49,432 nt of DNA, taken from contig CANLTI010000039.1 of assembly GCA_947494095.1 (NCBI GenBank), positions 1-49,432 on the forward strand, given 5' to 3'. Positions 45,801 through 49,432 of this stretch are shown here, piece after piece (position 1 is the stretch's first letter; each line of letters opens with the position of its first letter). The position numbers and the translations under genes are program-made. The notes under the pieces were generated by a model that worked only from the letters and a program-made list of their open reading frames with translations, made no database searches and was not told the DNA's origin. This DNA comes from an uncultured Pseudomonadales bacterium. GTDB taxonomy: Bacteria; Pseudomonadota; Gammaproteobacteria; Pseudomonadales; Cellvibrionaceae.

Positions 45801-46427
45801 TATGTGTCTTTGCTTGACAGGCACAGTGATGGTTCCCCAATCACCTTGGAAAATAGGCTAGCTTCTGATCCCAACTTTTTCTGTGAGCTTGTTCAAATGA
45901 TCTATCGTGCTGAGGGCGCTGAGCCAGAAGAGCCCTCTGAGCAGCGTCGTAATATTGCCACTAACGCATACCATTTACTTTCTGCATGGAAAGTTGTCCC
46001 CGGTGTTCAGGCGAGTGGTGAGTTTGAACCAGATGCGTTTACGAAATGGTTAACTGAAATGGAAGAGATAGTCAAAGTCTCTGGGCATTATGATGTTGCG
46101 ATGATTCAACTTGGTGATGTATTCGTTAATGCCCCTGAAGGGCCAGATGGCTTGTGGATTCACCCTGTGATTGCAGATGCAATGAATAATAGAGAGCGCT
46201 CAAGGTTACGCGATGGTTATAGCACGGGGATTTATAACTCTCGTGGAGTCCACATAGTTGACCCAGAAGCTAAGCCTGAGAGAGCCCTAGTCGAAAAATA
46301 TCGACAGCGGGCCGATCAAGTTGAGAATGCTGGATACCACCGATTAGCTACGACCTTACGGGAGATGGCTGATGGCTATAATCGAGATGCTGAACGAATC
46401 ATTTCGAAAGGTGGTTTTCCACATTGA
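42873..46427 (+). CDS. 1184-residue putative defence protein: nuclease-like N-terminus plus helical repeats
   Basis: Residues 10-110 resemble the DUF4297/Cap4-type dsDNA endonuclease fold. An invariant-looking GSGGARFEANIQATFVTLML helix is followed by the acidic YETDDLIVFV and the strand LLGQVKNSIPITTKS, giving the Asp...Gln-x-Lys pattern of PD-(D/E)xK enzymes bound to a DDE-type strand. Residues 250-1100 are rich in helical Trp/Leu/Ala patterns typical of TPR/HEAT-like solenoids. I see no P-loop (GxxxxGK[ST]), so it is not a complete STAND or Avs protein. The C-terminus (from WIHPVIADAMNNRERSRLRDGYSTGIYNSRGVHIVDP) looks compact and conserved. It stands alone in accessory DNA. The start ATG is preceded by AAAAGGA at long spacing. 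A defence role is inferred from fold and context. Confidence 0.6.
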   Translation: MTTDGKQLSNPFSTGSGGARFEANIQATFVTLMLSGGYAPCLPSWPIVEIKLQGAVAGYETDDLIVFVENFVNNDRRRLLGQVKNSIPITTKSKLFAEVIQAAWNDFNNPNVFTKGKDVIALITGPINATDTDGVNWLLEQARHTRDADEFLTQVYRANFCSDNVRNKLAAFKAQLKTANKGNDVEEQDLYEFLRHFHLLGYDLAKKGSVVSSLLQSHIAQFNKDIPDKIWYQIVNEVQDFNQYAGTITLDTLPNDLVEHFREPEITHIPKELAKENVEGDVTVQPVASDWNQHTSAQKLAVANLIGSWNESNEADITVVTQIIGEDYSNWIANLRETLQVHDCPLSYKNGLWRFKDRLKSWQELGVRIFDNHLDTFKAVALEVLRIDDPSFELPGEERYAAAIHGKVLPHSSNLREGLAEALALIGSQAASLTNCTQGKAGAIAVLSVRELFEGSDWVRWGSLNSLLPTLSEASPDEFLLAVENAIAATPSPFDELFEQENTGVFGRNYITGLLWALEGIAWEEAYLSRTTVVLAEIASHDPGGNWANRPGNSLTDIFLPWMPHTFASVEKRQAALKTICAEQPEVAWKLLESLLPNQHSTTSGTHKPSWRATIPEGWEKGVTNGEYWEQSRFCAELIVEQAGFDVVKLASLAGNYDHLQPPASETFRDKLLSESCLMLSEQERLPLWVALCKFIAHHRRFPEADWSLGEDSLLPLAEIASQLAPKSPTLLNKRLFSDADAYLYEGDGDWQEEQEKLFQIRKSAIGDILGEGGIPQVLEFASTVSNAHLVGEVMADLDQPEFDAELLPALLDKADQKLWSLVAAYSWRRRFMGNWQWFDDINKVGWEPRQIALLLCALPFERNAWDRAAQLLGENEGEYWNMTSANTYQTEDDTEYALRKLLEFGRPNAVIDGLGRDLFKKKGINPDLACDALLSLVQAEEPTGSIDSYHITKIIKALQENATTDQDKLFHVEWAYVSLLDRHSDGSPITLENRLASDPNFFCELVQMIYRAEGAEPEEPSEQRRNIATNAYHLLSAWKVVPGVQASGEFEPDAFTKWLTEMEEIVKVSGHYDVAMIQLGDVFVNAPEGPDGLWIHPVIADAMNNRERSRLRDGYSTGIYNSRGVHIVDPEAKPERALVEKYRQRADQVENAGYHRLATTLREMADGYNRDAERIISKGGFPH

Positions 46428-46456
46428 GGAGTCGTATAACAAGCCACTGCACTTGA

Positions 46457-46618
46457 GAATCTGCTAGGACAGGATCTGCTAGGACAGGCGTGAGGAAAAG
46501 AAAACGACACTAAGTTTTATCGACTATCATGGCGCCACGCCAAAATAATCGCTAATAGCGCATTAATTCAATAAAAAACATCAATAACCCCAAGTTAATA
46601 ACGTGGGGTTATTTGGTT
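46457..46618. repeat. Terminator-carrying repeat, copy 1 (upstream of rhs)
   Basis: It begins with two tandem copies of (GA)ATCTGCTAGGACAGG. About 95 bp of conserved sequence follow (GCGTGAGGAAAAGAAAACG, TGGCGCCACGCCA, CGCTAATAGCG), ending in a hairpin with AATAACCCC and GGGGTTATT arms (46583-46613). Directly after it, at the first codons of the rhs frame, the motif GCTAGGACAGGC appears once more (46628-46639). Related copies stand at 49011, 49116 and 49293. Confidence 0.85.
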
Positions 46619-48488
46619 GGGGAGCAAGCTAGGACAGGCGAATTTAAATAAGACGACGTACACGTATAACGGTTTTGATGAGCTTAGCCATACTCATTAT
46701 CCTGATGCGAGTTATGAGGCATACAGCTATGATAAAAACGGTAATGTTTTAACCGAGCGTCAGCGTGATGGTATGACCTTTAGGCACAGTTATGATGCGC
46801 TAAATCAGAGGACCTTATCGTTGATTCCTGGTGAATCGTCTATTAATACAAAGTACGACGGCATCGGTCGTAAGGTGCTGCTAACACGCGAAGGTCAAGC
46901 AAAAAGGTATTTTTATGATGCCCTGAGCCGTGTTACGAATGAAGCTACAAATAGTCGATTTATGACGCATGAATACGATATTGCTAATCGCCGTGTTGAG
47001 TTGAAGTATCCCGATAATTTTGTTGTTAAATATAATTATGATGCTGCCTCTCAGCTAATATCAGTCAATGGAGGCCGGGGCGAAGTGCTTGGTCGCTTTA
47101 AATATACCCCTCTAGGACAGCTAAAAACAATAGAAAGGGGTAATGGGCGAATATCGCAGCTAAGCTACACGCCCAATTTAACCTTAAACCGCTATGAGCA
47201 TGTGGGTTTAAATACCACTACTTATAAAAGTAATCCAGCCAGGCAAATTGTTAGCCGTGAGGTGACTAACCCAGCCTACCAAGTGGCCCTTCCTAATCAG
47301 CAATCGCAAAGCTATACCGTCAATAAGCTTAACCAATATACAGACGTTGGCGGAGATGCGTTAACCTATGACAGAAAGGGTAACCTGACCGGTTATGACG
47401 GTTGGCGTTATAGCTATAATGCCCATAATCGGTTGGAAACAGCCCAAGGGGCTGGGCAAACTATTGAGCTTAGCTACACGGCACAAGGGCAGCTTTACGC
47501 GTCTAAAGTTAACGGTTTAAGGCAAACTTACCTTTACGACGGTAGCCAGTTGGTTGCCGAGTATGGCTCTACGGGCGAGTTATTGCGTCGTTATGTGCAC
47601 GGGGTGGGCAGCGATGCACCGCTGGCTTGGTATGAATATGAAGATGATAACGACATACTTTTTTACCATGCCGATGAGCGGGGCTCAATCATCAGTGAAA
47701 CATCGATCACAGGAAAAGTAGAGGCCACCCATCAATACGGCCCTTACGGCGAGCTGCTGACCGACAGCCCCTCACGTTTTCGCTATACTGGGCAAATATT
47801 AATCCCAAATACGCAGCTGTACTATTATAAAGCACGGGTTTATCATCCAAAGCTGGGTCGCTTTATGCAGACGGATCCGATTGGGTATGAAGATCAGATG
47901 AATCTTTATGCTTATGTTGGGAATGATCCGATGAATAATACTGACCCAACAGGTAAGTATGGGCGCGGAACAGGGTTTACAGATAAGCAATGGAAAAAAT
48001 TCGATAAAGCTCAGCAGAAAGCAGCCAAAAAGTTTACAAAGAAAGCCGGTAAACTAGAAAAAAAGGCAGCGAAACTCGACAAGAAAGGGAAGTCCGGTGG
48101 AGATGAGCTGAGACAAACTGCCTCGAATATGAAGGGCGCTGCTAACGCGCTGAATAGTGATGGGTCAGACGGTTATGTAGCTAATGGGTTAAGCTCTGCG
48201 GACTATGTTGCAAGTGGAGGTTCTGCGGGAGGGATGGCGAGAGCGGCTGTTGGCGGAACGACTATGACAGTAAATACTGGTCATGCAGGATGGGGTAAGA
48301 GTAGTCTTAGAAATTGGGCTGCAGCTCATGAAGCTTTGCATAATGCAGGAATGAGGCATCAATATGGAAGCAATGGCTCACCAGCATATAAAAAAGGTAG
48401 TGAAGCTCAAAGAGATGCATATGGCGAGCTTAAAGGCACGCCAGAGGCGCTTTTAAACCCTGATCATGTTGTGGATATGATTTTTTAA
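46617..48488 (+). CDS. Rhs/YD-repeat toxin, 5'-truncated, with metzincin-like C-terminal domain
   Basis: Residues 10-430 are YD repeats ([50 protein letters not shown]), followed by the conserved Rhs core end FRYTGQ...[23 protein letters not shown]...[18 protein letters not shown] near 442. After this hinge comes a unique tail of about 180 residues: a Lys/Ala-rich helical part, then [11 protein letters not shown] (His571-His581), an exact HExxHxxGxxH zinc-protease signature. Full Rhs proteins exceed 1200 residues, and here the frame opens inside a repeat with a TTG. No secretion N-terminus is present, so this is a silent or orphan tail cassette unless recombined. The next gene is the likely immunity gene. 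Confidence 0.8.
   Translation: MGSKLGQANLNKTTYTYNGFDELSHTHYPDASYEAYSYDKNGNVLTERQRDGMTFRHSYDALNQRTLSLIPGESSINTKYDGIGRKVLLTREGQAKRYFYDALSRVTNEATNSRFMTHEYDIANRRVELKYPDNFVVKYNYDAASQLISVNGGRGEVLGRFKYTPLGQLKTIERGNGRISQLSYTPNLTLNRYEHVGLNTTTYKSNPARQIVSREVTNPAYQVALPNQQSQSYTVNKLNQYTDVGGDALTYDRKGNLTGYDGWRYSYNAHNRLETAQGAGQTIELSYTAQGQLYASKVNGLRQTYLYDGSQLVAEYGSTGELLRRYVHGVGSDAPLAWYEYEDDNDILFYHADERGSIISETSITGKVEATHQYGPYGELLTDSPSRFRYTGQILIPNTQLYYYKARVYHPKLGRFMQTDPIGYEDQMNLYAYVGNDPMNNTDPTGKYGRGTGFTDKQWKKFDKAQQKAAKKFTKKAGKLEKKAAKLDKKGKSGGDELRQTASNMKGAANALNSDGSDGYVANGLSSADYVASGGSAGGMARAAVGGTTMTVNTGHAGWGKSSLRNWAAAHEALHNAGMRHQYGSNGSPAYKKGSEAQRDAYGELKGTPEALLNPDHVVDMIF
48327..48359 (+). other. Zinc-binding metzincin signature in the Rhs toxin tail
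   Basis: The codons for [11 protein letters not shown] fit HExxHxxGxxH, with three His ligands (571, 575 and 581 of the frame from 46617) and the catalytic Glu572. A Met later in the tail (VVDMIF) may serve as a Met-turn, but its spacing (about 40 residues further) should be tested by a structure model. Confidence 0.75.
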
Positions 48489-48501
48489 GTTGAAAGGCTT
48501 T

Positions 48502-48912
48502 ATGAAATATAAAATATGTTTGCTCATGTTTTTTTTAGTCGGTTGTGCTACTCCTTCAAGCAAAGGGTTAGTCATTGATGTAACCCTTAACGATGATATA
48601 GAAAATCATAAATTTATAGTTAGTTTTACAAATGAGTTCTCGTATCAATTGTGTTTGTCTCCAGGCATGTGGCCAAATAACGCAGGAAAGTTTGATTTTG
48701 CAAAAGATAGAGTTTATGTAAATGTGAAGGGCGAGATTTTTCCTGTGAAAGATTTTAATACTGGTTATTGCCCAGGATGTACTCTACGAGTTCAACCTGG
48801 GCAATCAATAGAGGGCTTCATAAGCTATTCTGATTTTGGTATACCTAAAAATCTTTATGAAAGTGAAAAACAGCTACACTTTGCTCCAGTTGCAACCGCT
48901 TGTAAGGAATGA
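48502..48912 (+). CDS. Lipoprotein, putative immunity protein of the Rhs metzincin toxin
   Basis: The ATG at 48502 has GAAAGG upstream and lies 13 bp after the rhs stop. The start MKYKICLLMFFLVGC is a lipoprotein signal with the lipid on Cys. The mature part (about 120 residues) looks beta-rich and has three further Cys near GYCPGCTLRV and VATACKE. Direct placement behind a toxin tail is the rule for Rhs immunity genes. A membrane-anchored, periplasmic immunity protein would imply that the protease acts in the periplasm or on envelope proteins. No family is recognised. Confidence 0.72.
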   Translation: MKYKICLLMFFLVGCATPSSKGLVIDVTLNDDIENHKFIVSFTNEFSYQLCLSPGMWPNNAGKFDFAKDRVYVNVKGEIFPVKDFNTGYCPGCTLRVQPGQSIEGFISYSDFGIPKNLYESEKQLHFAPVATACKE

Positions 48913-48922
48913 ATTGCAGGTT

Positions 48923-48956
48923 AGGCACTCTTCGATAAATCATCGAGTGCCTTTTT
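48923..48956 (+). terminator. Rho-independent terminator after the immunity gene
   Basis: AGGCACTC (48923-48930) and GAGTGCCT (48945-48952) form an 8-bp stem that can be extended inward by TCGAT/ATCGA-type pairing, followed by TTTTTC and then TTTTT. It closes the rhs-immunity cassette. Confidence 0.85.
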
Positions 48957-49010
48957 CATTTTTACCCATCCACAATTTTAAACTCCAGCCGCCTGTGATA
49001 CACCTCAATT

Positions 49011-49432
49011 GGAATCTGCTAGGACAGGCATGCCAAAAAGAAAATGACACTGAATTTTATCGACTATCGTATCGCCACGCTAAAATAATCGCTAATAGCG
49101 CATTAATCTAATAAAGGAATCTGCTAGGACAGGCGTGAGGAAAAGAAAACGACACTAAGTTTTATCGACTATCATGGCGTCACGCCAAAATAATCGCTAA
49201 TAGCGCATTAATTTAATAAAAAGCATAAATAACCCCAAGTTAATAACTTGGGGTTATTTGGTAGGAATCTGCTAGGACAAGAATCTGCTAGTGAATCTGC
49301 TAGGACAGGCGTGAGGAAAAGAAAACGACACTAAGTTTTATCGACTATCATGGCGCCACGCCAAAATAATCGCCAATAGAGCATTAATTTAATAAAAAGC
49401 ATAAATAACCCCAAGTTAATAACTTGGGGTTA
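49011..49432. repeat. Array of three terminator-carrying repeats after the Rhs cassette
   Basis: Copy 2 (49011-49115) is diverged and lacks the terminal hairpin. Copy 3 (49116-49263) is complete, with the hairpin at 49228-49259. Short extra copies of GAATCTGCTAG follow (49264-49292), and copy 4 (49293-49432) runs to the window end inside its hairpin. All have the same orientation as the copy before rhs. Each starts with GAATCTGCTAGGACAGGC. No gene lies in this stretch. Confidence 0.88.

Noticed and set aside
46428..46456. Possible integron attC half site (TATAACAAGCCACTGC) after the 1184-residue gene
   Set aside because: The stretch resembles the start of some attC sites, but the 7-bp core does not fit the consensus fully and no complementary second half follows before the repeat.

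Overview
The window looks like chromosome of a gammaproteobacterium, most likely a marine, polysaccharide-degrading member of the Cellvibrionales/Pseudomonadales. The evidence is the conserved order ftsK-lolA-rarA-crcB-serS-cysG, the neighbouring trxB and aat-bpt genes, a PilS-type kinase, a large secreted kelch/glycosidase lipoprotein and a PhoA pair. The genus assignment is inference from gene order and product type, not a database match.

Layout. 1-7.8 kb: a broken pilR and intact pilS (minus strand), nadE, a membrane-anchored AraC-type regulator, a degenerate IS630-like protein, a MOSC protein and a DUF938 methyltransferase. 7.9-17.5 kb (all minus strand): a type VI secretion-type effector locus that starts with a DUF4123 adaptor gene, then an unknown 208-residue protein, then a 791-residue putative effector. 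Behind the effector is a three-fold tandem module of about 2.2 kb. Each copy has a 324-residue protein and a 115-residue protein, and the two extra copies also carry a headless piece of the effector C-terminus. 18-26 kb: a secreted glycosidase-like lipoprotein, two tandem PhoA alkaline phosphatases behind a Pho-box-like site, and an exported protein. 26.5-30 kb: a basic amino acid ABC transporter operon (hisP-argT-hisQ-hisM) with a small mobile element inside it. 30.5-42.2 kb: core genes bpt, aat, trxB, ftsK, lolA, rarA, crcB, serS and cysG. 42.2-49.4 kb: accessory DNA with a group II intron domain V-like RNA relic, a 1184-residue putative nuclease/helical-repeat defence protein, and a 5'-truncated Rhs toxin with a metzincin-like zinc motif plus a lipoprotein immunity candidate. 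The Rhs pair lies between copies of a terminator-carrying repeat.

Two families of small non-coding mobile elements run through the window. Family 1 has 12-bp ends GTAACTATTCAG and, in two copies, perfect 8-bp target duplications. Family 2 has 9-bp ends GGGRCGAGG and 3-bp target duplications of TNA type in all four copies. They sit just upstream of the effector operon, just upstream of the glycosidase gene, inside the transporter operon, and on both sides of crcB. Both families carry the same internal hairpin module (GACTTTG...CAAAGTC).

The strongest candidates for something undescribed are the amplified effector-tail/immunity array (7952-14594), the stand-alone 1184-residue protein (42873-46427), and the Rhs metzincin cassette with its repeat array (46457-49432). 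The window begins on a fragment that breaks pilR and ends inside a repeat hairpin, so its ends may be repeat-caused contig breaks.
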